From Clostridia bacterium (GTDB lineage: Bacteria > Bacillota > Clostridia > Christensenellales > DTU072), in the NCBI GenBank assembly GCA_017504305.1, contig JAFVRJ010000024.1, positions 1 through 64,000 on the forward strand: a stretch of 64,000 nucleotides of DNA, written 5' to 3'. A model generated the notes under the pieces. The model made no database searches, was not told the origin of the DNA, and was given only the letters and a program-made list of their open reading frames with translations. Shown here one piece after another: positions 15,061 through 22,988 of this stretch. Both the position numbers and the translations under genes were made by a program. Position 1 is the first letter of the stretch, and the number at the start of each line of letters is the position of its first letter.

Positions 15061-16320
15061 ATGTTTCTTGATATAGCTACTATTTATTGTAAAGCAGGCA
15101 ACGGTGGAGATGGAGCGGTCGCGTGGCACCGCGAAAAATACGTTGCAACCGGTGGCCCCGATGGCGGTGACGGCGGTAACGGCGGTAATATTTATTTTAT
15201 GGCCGATCGCTCGATGAACACCCTTATATCTTTTAGATATACCCAACACTTCAAGGCGGAAGACGGCGCCAATGGTCAAGGTCGTAACTGTACAGGTAAA
15301 GCAGGTCAAGATCTTATCATCAAAGTTCCTTGCGGTACCGTAATAAGAGATGCAGAATCCAACGGAATTATTGCAGATATATTTAACGATGGCGAAAAGG
15401 TTTTAATTTTCAAAGGCGGACGCGGTGGTCGCGGTAATGCACGCTTTGCAACGCCCACTCATCGTAGCCCCGGCTATAGCGAGGGCGGAGAGCGCACCGA
15501 GCAACGCAAAATTAAGCTTGAGCTTAAAACTATCGCCGACGTAGGTCTTGTAGGCTTCCCCAACGTAGGTAAATCCACCTTACTATCGGTAATCTCTGCC
15601 GCTCGTCCCAAAATTGCCAACTATCACTTTACGACCTTATCACCCAACCTTGGTATGTGCGACTATTACGGCGATAGCTTTGTTGTAGCCGATATCCCCG
15701 GCCTTATCGAAGGCGCAAGCGAAGGCGTAGGCTTAGGTCATAGCTTCTTAAGACACGTTGAGCGCGTAAGACTCATAGTTCATCTTGTCGACATAAGCGG
15801 TAGCGAGGGTAGGGATCCTGTTGAAGATTATAAAGCGATACGCAAAGAGCTTGAAAATTACTCTATTGCTCTTACAAGTTTGCCGGAAATCGTAGTTGCC
15901 AACAAATGTGACCTTTTGTATGGTGACGAAGATACCATCGAGCGCTTGGAAGCAGTATGCGGTAGTAAAGTACACAAGATTTCGGCGGCAACCACCGACG
16001 GTGTTAACGAAATTAAAGGAGTTATTGCAAATACTCTTAAAGATATTCCTCCCGTCGCACCCCTCGAATTCGAGCCGTTTGTATATGAAGAAAAGGATCG
16101 CAGTTCCTTTGAGGTTTACGTTGAGGACGGCGTTTACTACGTAACGGGCGGTTATATCGAAGAACTTGCAAGGCGTGTAGTACTTAACGACGGCGATTCC
16201 TTCCGTTGGTTCCAACGCGTGTTGCGCGATAAGGGCGTAATCGATGCCCTCAAGGAAAAAGGCCTCAAGGAAGGGGATACCGTTTGCATAATGGATATCG
16301 AGTTCGAGTACGTCTTGTAA
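15061..16320 (+). CDS. obgE: GTPase Obg (ribosome assembly)
   Basis: The 419-residue GTPase has the glycine-rich Obg fold (residues 1-158, with GGPDGGDGGNGGN), then the G domain: GFPNVGKSTLL, DIPGLIEGASEG, NKCD and SAAT. The C-terminal OCT domain (about 345-419) is present. Obg binds the 50S subunit during assembly and links it to growth and, in spore formers, to sporulation. GGAGG lies before the ATG, and it is co-transcribed with nth. The usual partners nadD, yqeK and rsfS follow after an inserted minus-strand gene. Confidence 0.97.
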   Translation: MFLDIATIYCKAGNGGDGAVAWHREKYVATGGPDGGDGGNGGNIYFMADRSMNTLISFRYTQHFKAEDGANGQGRNCTGKAGQDLIIKVPCGTVIRDAESNGIIADIFNDGEKVLIFKGGRGGRGNARFATPTHRSPGYSEGGERTEQRKIKLELKTIADVGLVGFPNVGKSTLLSVISAARPKIANYHFTTLSPNLGMCDYYGDSFVVADIPGLIEGASEGVGLGHSFLRHVERVRLIVHLVDISGSEGRDPVEDYKAIRKELENYSIALTSLPEIVVANKCDLLYGDEDTIERLEAVCGSKVHKISAATTDGVNEIKGVIANTLKDIPPVAPLEFEPFVYEEKDRSSFEVYVEDGVYYVTGGYIEELARRVVLNDGDSFRWFQRVLRDKGVIDALKEKGLKEGDTVCIMDIEFEYVL

Positions 16321-16359
16321 TCTTTCAAACTAAAATTAACCATAAGAAGCAATTAAATG

Positions 16360-16390
16360 AAATGCAAAGACTACGTCTTTGCATTTTTTA
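16360..16390. terminator. Bidirectional terminator between obgE and the convergent gene
   Basis: AAATGCAAAGAC at 16360-16371 pairs with GTCTTTGCATTT at 16375-16386 around TAC, followed by TTTT. It overlaps the last bases of the convergent gene and serves obgE on the plus strand. Confidence 0.85.
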
Positions 16391-17126
16391 TTAATCCGAT
16401 TGTACCTAAAATTAGTGGGATAGAGGCGGTAATAAGATAGTAAGTTTTTAACGGCGTTAAAAAAGAGGTTAGAGCAAGTATCAATGATATTATTAGATAA
16501 AACTTTACTTTTTTGGGCTCTAAAACGGTATCCAAAAGGGTTCGCCAGTCTATAGGGGTACGGGTTATTTTTTGTTTTTTACTTGGTTTTAATAAAAGGG
16601 CGTTATGCCTTTTTAGAGCGCGGTGCACGGTGTATTTGTCGGGGAAGCGGAAGGGAATATCCAAAAAAGCGCAAAGAGTAATGGTTTTGCGCTCTTTGTA
16701 TCGGGTTAGCACGGTGATTTCGCTTATATTTTCCTTTTTGCCTTCGCGATATGCAGATGCTATATCCTCTTGAGTGAGGTTGATAAATCGATACAGTACC
16801 GCAATCATCTTCCTTCTACCACCTGCCTCGTAAACAATATAAGGGGAGTTCATTTTTATTTTCATATCGTCGGGGATAAGATTATAAAAGTGTGCCGTTT
16901 GTGCTTTGCGGTCCATCAAGGCAAAGTATAAGGGGAGTTCGGAAGCGGTTATTCTTTTATCGGTGGGGCGTTTTACGCTTCTGACGAAAAACAGAGCGCA
17001 AACCGTAACGTAGGCTAACGCAGTTATAGTTACCGATGCCCATGGCTTAAAAAACTTAATACAAACGGAATAACCAACCAAACAAAAGGCTATCGAAAAT
17101 GTAATTTTATCTATTATTTTTGCCAT
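16371..17126 (-). CDS. Unrecognised membrane protein, 2 TM - soluble - 2 TM
   Basis: The 251-residue protein is not recognised. It has two N-terminal membrane helices (about residues 8-45), a basic soluble middle domain of about 140 residues (for example TVLTRYKERKTITLCAFLDIPF) and two C-terminal helices (about 205-250). No catalytic motif is obvious. It lies on the opposite strand inside the obgE-nadD interval and diverges from nadD with 71 bp between the starts. No ribosome binding site precedes the ATG at 17126. AATAAT stands 6 nt upstream, so it may be leaderless, but no -35 box is visible. Confidence 0.6.
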   Translation of the reverse strand: MAKIIDKITFSIAFCLVGYSVCIKFFKPWASVTITALAYVTVCALFFVRSVKRPTDKRITASELPLYFALMDRKAQTAHFYNLIPDDMKIKMNSPYIVYEAGGRRKMIAVLYRFINLTQEDIASAYREGKKENISEITVLTRYKERKTITLCAFLDIPFRFPDKYTVHRALKRHNALLLKPSKKQKITRTPIDWRTLLDTVLEPKKVKFYLIISLILALTSFLTPLKTYYLITASIPLILGTIGLIKNAKT

Positions 17127-17162
17127 AGGCAAATTATTAACTTTTTTAAGCGCGATATACTA

Positions 17163-17191
17163 TTGATTATTACAAACCTTTGATTTATAAT
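17163..17191 (+). promoter_or_regulatory. Leaderless-type promoter of nadD-yqeK
   Basis: TTGATT at 17163-17168, a 17-nt spacer and TATAAT at 17186-17191 place transcription start on the A of the ATG at 17198. No Shine-Dalgarno is present. Confidence 0.7.
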
Positions 17192-17197
17192 ATCGGT

Positions 17198-18316
17198 ATG
17201 AAAATATGTTTATTCGGGGGCGCGTTCGACCCTTTACATAAAGAGCATATACGCCTTATAGAGAGGGCTAAAGAGGTTTTGAAGGTAGATAAAGTGTTAC
17301 TTATGCCTTCATATAATCCTCCGCATAAAAATTCTCTTGCCACTCCGTATGAACATAGGGTAAAGATGCTTGAGCTTTATGCACAAGATAGCTCGGGCGT
17401 TTTTATCGACGAAACTGAAAAATCTTTGAACCTTGAAAAAAGCTACGCATATATCGTGCTTGAAAAGATCAGGGAAAAGTACCCTAAAGAGGAACTTTAC
17501 TATGTAATAGGTAGCGATAGTCTTATCAAGTTTGAAAGTTGGGCAAAACCCGAGAAGGTTGCTAAACTTGTTAAAATAAGAGTGGCTCGCAGGGCTTTGA
17601 GTCATGACGTCGAGGGTTATTGCGCAAAACTGAACGCCTTGTATGAAGGTGCTGATTTTCAATATGCATTTGATGCGGAGGAGGAGTCCTCAAGCGAACT
17701 AAAACTTGACCTTGAGCTTAAGCGCTACGATAGGCTTGAAGGACGCGTTTATCCTAAAATTCTTGATTATATCAAGAAAAACAATCTTTATTCTCGTCAC
17801 GCAAGTATAATTGAACGCTTAAAATCCGAGCTTTCGGAAAGACTATTTGATCACTCCGTGCGTACCGCCGAGTACTGTGTAAAGAACGCGTGGATGGTAG
17901 GCGAGAGCTTTGATAGGGCGTTTTTGGCAGGCTTGTTGCACGACTGTGCAAAGGAAAGGGCCCCACTCAAAGCATTACAAGATTATCCCACCAATTCGCC
18001 GTCAGTAGCCCATCAATACGATGGAGCGGAGGTTGCGTTTAAGGAGTACGGGGTTACCGACAAGGACGTACTTGATGCCATAAGGTATCATACCACCGCA
18101 AGACCGGATTTTAGTCCGCTCGGAAAGTTATTATACCTTGCCGATAAGCTGGAAAGCGGAAGGAGCTACGACCATATTGATGCTTTACGCAAAGAGGTGA
18201 CGGAAGATTTCAACAAAGGTTTTGTTTCCGTGTTAAATCACGGAGTATCATATTTAAACGCCAAAGGCGTTGAATATGACGTATTGACTTTAGAGGCATA
18301 TAAGTGGTACAATTAA
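17198..18316 (+). CDS. nadD: NadD-YqeK fusion: nicotinate-nucleotide adenylyltransferase plus HD hydrolase
   Basis: One 372-residue chain joins two enzymes. Residues 1-195 are NadD, with the nucleotidyltransferase motif GGAFDPLHKEH and a SxxSxK-like GSDSLIKFESW; it makes NaAD from NaMN and ATP in NAD synthesis. Residues about 205-372 are YqeK, an HD-domain hydrolase of diadenosine tetraphosphate (LFDHSVRTAEYC, LLHDCAKE, IRYHTTARPDFS, YLADKLE). In most Firmicutes these are two adjacent genes; here they are fused. The ATG at 17198 is used because the longer frame would start upstream of the promoter -10. rsfS follows 24 nt downstream with its own GGAGG. Confidence 0.93.
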   Translation: MKICLFGGAFDPLHKEHIRLIERAKEVLKVDKVLLMPSYNPPHKNSLATPYEHRVKMLELYAQDSSGVFIDETEKSLNLEKSYAYIVLEKIREKYPKEELYYVIGSDSLIKFESWAKPEKVAKLVKIRVARRALSHDVEGYCAKLNALYEGADFQYAFDAEEESSSELKLDLELKRYDRLEGRVYPKILDYIKKNNLYSRHASIIERLKSELSERLFDHSVRTAEYCVKNAWMVGESFDRAFLAGLLHDCAKERAPLKALQDYPTNSPSVAHQYDGAEVAFKEYGVTDKDVLDAIRYHTTARPDFSPLGKLLYLADKLESGRSYDHIDALRKEVTEDFNKGFVSVLNHGVSYLNAKGVEYDVLTLEAYKWYN

Positions 18317-18340
18317 GGTACCAATAAAACGGAGGCACAA

Positions 18341-18667
18341 ATGGACTCTATACAATTAGCACAAGCAGTAGCAAACGTTCTTGAAGACAGGCACGCGAAC
18401 GACGTCGAAGTTATCGACATCGCAGAGCAATCTTCGATAGCCGATTACTTTGTAATCGCTACCGCTAAAAACACCGCACACGTCCGTGCTTTGGCAGAGG
18501 AAGTGGAAGAAAAAATCGAAGCCGAAGGAATCACCGTTACTCGCACCGAAGGTATTCGTGACGGCAGATGGGCTGTACTCGATTACGGCAACGTATTGGT
18601 ACACATATTCAACGCCGATACGCGTGAATTCTATTGCCTCGAAAAACTTTGGAAGGATCACAAATAA
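18341..18667 (+). CDS. rsfS: Ribosomal silencing factor RsfS
   Basis: The 108-residue protein matches RsfS (Iojap/YbeB). VANVLEDRHANDVEVIDIAEQ, SIADYFVIATAKN, WAVLDYGNVLVHIF and YCLEKLW are the family blocks. RsfS binds ribosomal protein L14 and blocks joining of the subunits when nutrients are low. GGAGG lies before the ATG. It follows nadD-yqeK, the standard order in Firmicutes, and probably shares its message. Confidence 0.95.
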   Translation: MDSIQLAQAVANVLEDRHANDVEVIDIAEQSSIADYFVIATAKNTAHVRALAEEVEEKIEAEGITVTRTEGIRDGRWAVLDYGNVLVHIFNADTREFYCLEKLWKDHK

Positions 18668-18670
18668 TCG

Positions 18671-19297
18671 ATGGAAGAAAATAAAACCACAGAGCAAGTA
18701 GGGGGAGCTATTCCCCCGGAAAAAAAGAAATTTAAAAAGCCTACGGCAAAGGTAGCGACCGTTTACATAACCAAGGTTGCTATTTTGGCTGCAGTTGCGA
18801 CGGTTCTATATTATTTTGCGCGATTCCCGATATTCCCGATGCCGCCCTTCAACGTGCTTGATATGGATTTTTCGGATATTCCCGCTCTTTTGGGAGGATT
18901 TGCGCTCGGTCCCGTTGCTTCGGTAATTATTGCTTTTATAAGATGTGCGATCAAATGCACCAGCACCACTACCGTTTTTGTAGGGGAATTGAGCGCGTTT
19001 ATCGTAAGTCTATCCTTCGTGTTGCCGGCAACTATTATTTATAAATACAATAAGACTATCAAGGGTGCTATTATCGGTTTGGTAGTCGGTATTGTTACAA
19101 ATGCGGTAGTTTCTTGCTTAAACAACTATTTTATTACCGTTCCCATGTACGCAAAGCTATATTCTGCATCACTTATGGACGTTAGAGTGGAGTTTGCGTT
19201 TATGTATGGTCTTGCGTTTAACGTAATAAAGACCGTAGTCGCATCGGTAATTACGTTTATACTCTATAAACGACTTTCTAAAATTTTGCATCTATGA
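18671..19297 (+). CDS. ECF transporter S component, RibU-like
   Basis: The 208-residue membrane protein has a charged N-terminal tail and about six helices. The segment FNVLDMDFSDIPALLGGFALGPV near residue 60 and VFVGELSAFIVSLSFVLPA near 97 match riboflavin-type S components (RibU). LNNYFITVPMYAKLY near 155 is also typical. It would bind riboflavin outside the cell and use the shared energy-coupling module, which is not in this window. No FMN riboswitch is seen. The ATG is 3 nt after rsfS, and the stop overlaps tsaE by 4 nt, so it is a true operon member. Confidence 0.8.
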   Translation: MEENKTTEQVGGAIPPEKKKFKKPTAKVATVYITKVAILAAVATVLYYFARFPIFPMPPFNVLDMDFSDIPALLGGFALGPVASVIIAFIRCAIKCTSTTTVFVGELSAFIVSLSFVLPATIIYKYNKTIKGAIIGLVVGIVTNAVVSCLNNYFITVPMYAKLYSASLMDVRVEFAFMYGLAFNVIKTVVASVITFILYKRLSKILHL

Positions 19298-19704
19298 AGC
19301 TAATCACGCGCTCGACGGAAGAAACGTATGCTCTTGCGCAAAAGATAGCTCAAGAGCTTAAAGGTGGCGAGGTAATTTTATTAAACGGTACTCTCGGCGC
19401 AGGCAAAACAACCTTTACAAAAGGGTTGGCGCTTGCTCTTGGCGTAAAAAAGACGGTGGTATCGCCGACGTTTACTATAATTAAAGAATACGAAGGGGAA
19501 AAGTTGCATCTCTATCACATCGATATGTATAGGCTTGAGGATGACGACGAGCTTGAAGAGCTTGGCGTAGAGGAGCTTTATCGCGAAGATAGCGTAGTGG
19601 TAATCGAGTGGAATAGGGCTACGATTTTACCTAATAAGGTTATAAAGATAGACATTGAAGTCATTGACCCGACGACCAGAAAATGGGAGGTAAAAGGGAT
19701 TTGA
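19294..19704 (+). CDS. tsaE: tRNA t6A37 biosynthesis ATPase TsaE
   Basis: The 136-residue protein has a Walker A motif LNGTLGAGKTTFTKGLALALG near residue 30, then SPTFTIIKEYEG and HIDMYRL, all typical of TsaE. It is the ATPase that supports TsaB-TsaD in forming threonylcarbamoyl adenosine at tRNA position 37. It overlaps the RibU-like gene by ATGA and the tsaB gene by TTGA, so translation is coupled. tsaD is not in the window. Confidence 0.95.
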   Translation: MKLITRSTEETYALAQKIAQELKGGEVILLNGTLGAGKTTFTKGLALALGVKKTVVSPTFTIIKEYEGEKLHLYHIDMYRLEDDDELEELGVEELYREDSVVVIEWNRATILPNKVIKIDIEVIDPTTRKWEVKGI

Positions 19705-20255
19705 AAGCTACAATAATTGATAGTACTGCGACAGAGTTATTACTTATAGTAATAAACGGTCGTGACGAACATATATACGTTGGCAACAAAGGCGCTCGCA
19801 GACACACATCCGAGATTTTGACCGAGCTTGATAAGCTATTTACCGAAGCGGGCATTAGCGCCAAGGAATTGGATTACGTTGGCGTAGTAGTAGGCGCCGG
19901 CTCTTTTACTGGCATAAGAATAGGTGTTGCGACGGCAAACGCCATGGCATACGCAAGTGGCGCAAAGATTGTAGAGCTTACGGAAATGGAAGCTTTAGTT
20001 ATTGATGAAGAAAAGGCGCTTGCTTTAATTGACTGCAAACACAATAATTTTTACGCGATGGTAAAGGATGGAGATACCAAGGAATATCTTGCAATTTCCG
20101 GCGAAGAAGCGGATAAATACGACCTCAAAAAGGTTTACTATACCATGCCTGAACCGCAAAAAATAATTAAGACTTTTTACCAAAAGGTGGATAACGGCGA
20201 GTTTAGTGCAGTTGCAAAGCCGTTTTATCTCAAGAAGTCGAGTGCGGAGGCGTAA
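19701..20255 (+). CDS. tsaB: tRNA t6A37 biosynthesis protein TsaB
   Basis: The 184-residue protein fits TsaB: it starts KATIIDSTATELLL, and VGVVVGAGSFTGIRIGVATANAMAYA near residue 60 is the signature region. The TTG at 19701 is the best start because family proteins begin M-K-x-x-I-D, and it overlaps the tsaE stop as TTGA. An ATG at 19683 lies inside the Shine-Dalgarno (GGGAGG). The C-terminus is shorter than the roughly 230 residues of Bacillus TsaB. rimI overlaps its stop. Confidence 0.9.
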   Translation: MKATIIDSTATELLLIVINGRDEHIYVGNKGARRHTSEILTELDKLFTEAGISAKELDYVGVVVGAGSFTGIRIGVATANAMAYASGAKIVELTEMEALVIDEEKALALIDCKHNNFYAMVKDGDTKEYLAISGEEADKYDLKKVYYTMPEPQKIIKTFYQKVDNGEFSAVAKPFYLKKSSAEA

Positions 20256-20698
20256 TGAAGGATTTCCACGTTGATTTTTATACGCTCAACGACTTACGAA
20301 GTATTGCCGAAATTGAAAAAGAGTGTTTTGAAAAACCTTGGTCTTACGAAAGTTTTTGTATGGAGTACGCGGACAAAAACAAGTTTTATTTCGTAGCAAA
20401 GACGCCTACAGGTGAAGTTATCGGCTACGGAGGATACGCTCATATTTTAGACGAAGGCCATATTATGAACATTGCAGTAACCGCAAAAGCGCGCGGAAAG
20501 GGCGTTGGAACTGCAATTTTAGCCAAAATAATAGGCTCGGCGCGCGAAAACGGTATTGGAGCAATAACGTTAGAGGTTAACGACAACAACAAAAACGCCA
20601 TCGCTTTGTATGAAAAGTTGGGATTTAAGCTTTCGGGATTACGTCCTCATTACTACGGATGGGATCAACCGGCGCGTATATATTGGCTATATTTATAG
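20255..20698 (+). CDS. rimI: Ribosomal protein S18-alanine N-acetyltransferase-like (RimI)
   Basis: The 147-residue GNAT acetyltransferase starts FHVDFYTLNDLRSIAEIEKECFEKPWS, which is typical of RimI. It has the acetyl-CoA loop ARGKGVGTAIL near residue 87 and LEVNDNNKNAIALYEKLGF near 110. The tsaE-tsaB-rimI order is the common arrangement. It overlaps tsaB as TAATG and ends the operon before a terminator. Confidence 0.9.
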   Translation: MKDFHVDFYTLNDLRSIAEIEKECFEKPWSYESFCMEYADKNKFYFVAKTPTGEVIGYGGYAHILDEGHIMNIAVTAKARGKGVGTAILAKIIGSARENGIGAITLEVNDNNKNAIALYEKLGFKLSGLRPHYYGWDQPARIYWLYL

Positions 20699-20738
20699 GC
20701 AGGCGACACTCACATTTGTAACCATTTTTAACTAAAAG

Positions 20739-20762
20739 GCATATCGTATGATATGCTTTTTT
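20739..20762 (+). terminator. Terminator hairpin overlapping the hydrolase start codon
   Basis: GCATATC at 20739-20745 pairs with GATATGC at 20750-20756 around GTAT, followed by TTTTTT. It lies 40 nt after rimI. The ATG of the next gene (20753) lies inside the right arm, so the hairpin could also mask that start. Confidence 0.7.
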
Positions 20763-21448
20763 ATTATTCTTTGGGGAGCGGAGTAAACGTAATTTTATTG
20801 CACGGATGGGGTGGTAGCGGTGATTCAATGCGCCCGATTGCCGAAGCTATTTCATCGGAGTGCAGGGTGTTTGTACCTGATTTTTATGGTTTTGGAAGAA
20901 GTGGCGAGCCAGCTAAAGCGCTAACGCTTGACGACTACGTAATGGCTGTAAGAGAAATCATCATTAAGGAAAAATTGCCCGATGCATATATCGTAGGGCA
21001 CTCTTTTGGTGGACGGGTGGCGGTAAGGCTTGCTCGCAATTATCCACAGTACGTAAAGGGACTTGTAATTATAGACGGTGCAGGGCTCAAGCCAAGGCGC
21101 GGTCCTCGCTATTATTTTAGGGTTTTTATCCACAAAATGCTCAAAAAAATAGGTTTTAAGGGCTTAAAAGGTTCGAGTGACTATCGAGTACTTTCACCGT
21201 TGATGCAAGCGACGTTTAGGAATATAGTTAACGAGTACCTCGATTGCGATTTAGCCTACGTAACCTCAAAAACGCTGATTTTATGGGGCGCAAAAGACAA
21301 ATCAACGCCACTTTATATGGCGCGAAGATTCAAACGCAAACTGCCAAGCGCAGAGCTTAAGGTTTTTAAGGAAGCCGGTCACTTTAGTTACCTTGATAAC
21401 TTTGGGCAAACCGTTCGTGAAATAAAGGGGTATATAGGCTGTGATTAA
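20753..21448 (+). CDS. Alpha/beta hydrolase
   Basis: The 231-residue protein is an alpha/beta hydrolase. It has the oxyanion-hole motif LLHGWGGSG, the nucleophile elbow GHSFGGR near residue 84, the acidic residue in WGAKDKSTPL near 183 and the catalytic His in GHFSYLDN near 206. The start at 20753 keeps the family's N-terminal YYSLGSG. It lies within a terminator-like hairpin and no clear ribosome binding site is seen, so the start is less sure. It overlaps the murF gene by 8 nt, tying it to cell-wall precursor synthesis. The substrate is unknown. Confidence 0.85.
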   Translation: MLFYYSLGSGVNVILLHGWGGSGDSMRPIAEAISSECRVFVPDFYGFGRSGEPAKALTLDDYVMAVREIIIKEKLPDAYIVGHSFGGRVAVRLARNYPQYVKGLVIIDGAGLKPRRGPRYYFRVFIHKMLKKIGFKGLKGSSDYRVLSPLMQATFRNIVNEYLDCDLAYVTSKTLILWGAKDKSTPLYMARRFKRKLPSAELKVFKEAGHFSYLDNFGQTVREIKGYIGCD

Positions 21449-22982
21449 TAAAATAGTTTTGATATTGTTATCGCTTGCCACAAGCGTTCCGCTTTTACTG
21501 CATGCTTTATACCGAGTGCAGGCGAATAATTATCGTTTCGATAATAACTTAAAATGGTGGTTATTAAGTTCTTTGGGGCTGCTCGTAAGTCTTTTTATTA
21601 CATTTGCGCTATATTCGCACCCGCTAATTGGTAGCGTGTTATGTGCCGTTACTATGGTGAGCACGAGTGTAACGGCAATAATTTTTTACGCCAAAAAACG
21701 CACAAAATTTAAGTTTACCGCAAGGGGTGTGCGATTGGTCGTTGCGATTATTATCATTGAGTTGATATTTAAGGCAATATCCGTATGCGTTGAGCCTCTT
21801 TTAGGCGCGTTTATAGCGACATTAACGACCTTTTCTTCCTATCTTATTACTTCTATAGTCAACTCCGTTTTGGCGCCTTTCGAGCGCATGCGCAACCGTA
21901 GTTACGCAAAAGAGATGGCGAGAGCGTTGGATGCTCCGGAGATTATTAAAATCGGCATAACGGGTAGTTACGCCAAAACAAGTTGTAAAAGGATTTTAAG
22001 CGAATTGCTAAAAGAGCGTTACAAGGTTATAGCAACGGAAGGTAACTATAACACACCGCTTGGCATAGCTAAAACGATAAAAAACAATCAAGAAAAGCTT
22101 AAAAACGCGCGTTTCAGCGCTAAACCAATAGTTTTTATTGCAGAAATGGGCGCAAGAAGGCGTGGCGATATAACGGAACTATGTAAGCTCGTTCAGCCCA
22201 ATTACGGGATAATTACAGGGGTAAACGGACAGCACCTAAAGACCTTCAAAACGATGGATGGTGTATATAGTACCAAAAAGGAGCTTGCCGATTATATCGA
22301 AGGGCGTGGCGGTACGGTGGTTTTCAACGGAGATAACTTCTATACCCTAAAAATGAGCAGGGATTTTACTGCCAATGCAGTGGTTGCCGGGCTTGTTAAA
22401 GGCAATTTTGTGGTTAAGGAGTTATCAACAACGTCCAAAGGTAGCAGTTTTAAGATTTGTTATGGAGATGAACTAATAGATATAAAAACCAAACTACTTG
22501 GCGCTCATAACGCCCTAAACGTCGTATTATGCGTGGCGCTCGCAATAACTTTAGGAGTGTCAAAAGATGCCGTAAACAACGCTATAAACGGCTTAAAACC
22601 CATAGAGCATCGCTTGAGTGTTACGGAAAACGGTGGAATAACTATAATTGACGATGGTTATAACGCAAATTTGGATGGAGTTATGTCGGCGTTAGAGGTA
22701 CTTCAAACGTTTGACGGGCGTAAGGTGGTGTATGCGCAAGGTATAGTGGAGCAAGGTAAAATGCAACGGGCGGTAAACGAGCGCATAGGAGAAGAAATAT
22801 CAAAGCGAGCAGAGATTGTTATTTTATCGGGGGTTAACCAAAAATACGTAGAATCCGGTTTGATTAAGGGTGGATTTAAGGGTGAAATCTATCGATTTTC
22901 ATCGTTAATGCACGCGCAAGCCGAGTTTAAGAATATATTAAAGCGAGGGGACGTATTGCTCCTACAAAACGATATACCGTGA
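21441..22982 (+). CDS. murF: MurF-like Mur ligase with N-terminal membrane domain
   Basis: The 513-residue protein starts with a membrane region of four or five helices (about residues 1-150), followed by a complete Mur ligase: P-loop GITGSYAKTSCKRIL near 173, YNTPLGIA, EMGARRRGDI, GAHNALNVVLCVA and IDDGYNAN near 398. MurF adds D-Ala-D-Ala to the UDP-MurNAc-tripeptide. The P-loop has Ala where Gly usually precedes KT. The GTG start overlaps the hydrolase gene. ddl, which makes the D-Ala-D-Ala substrate, starts 6 nt downstream, supporting a MurF role. No soluble murF is in the dcw cluster here. Confidence 0.85.
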   Translation: MINKIVLILLSLATSVPLLLHALYRVQANNYRFDNNLKWWLLSSLGLLVSLFITFALYSHPLIGSVLCAVTMVSTSVTAIIFYAKKRTKFKFTARGVRLVVAIIIIELIFKAISVCVEPLLGAFIATLTTFSSYLITSIVNSVLAPFERMRNRSYAKEMARALDAPEIIKIGITGSYAKTSCKRILSELLKERYKVIATEGNYNTPLGIAKTIKNNQEKLKNARFSAKPIVFIAEMGARRRGDITELCKLVQPNYGIITGVNGQHLKTFKTMDGVYSTKKELADYIEGRGGTVVFNGDNFYTLKMSRDFTANAVVAGLVKGNFVVKELSTTSKGSSFKICYGDELIDIKTKLLGAHNALNVVLCVALAITLGVSKDAVNNAINGLKPIEHRLSVTENGGITIIDDGYNANLDGVMSALEVLQTFDGRKVVYAQGIVEQGKMQRAVNERIGEEISKRAEIVILSGVNQKYVESGLIKGGFKGEIYRFSSLMHAQAEFKNILKRGDVLLLQNDIP

Positions 22983-22988
22983 GGGATT

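Noticed and set aside
18317..18670. FMN riboswitch for the RibU-like gene
   Set aside because: Only 24 nt and 3 nt of intergenic space exist around rsfS, too short for an aptamer, and no conserved FMN element is seen.
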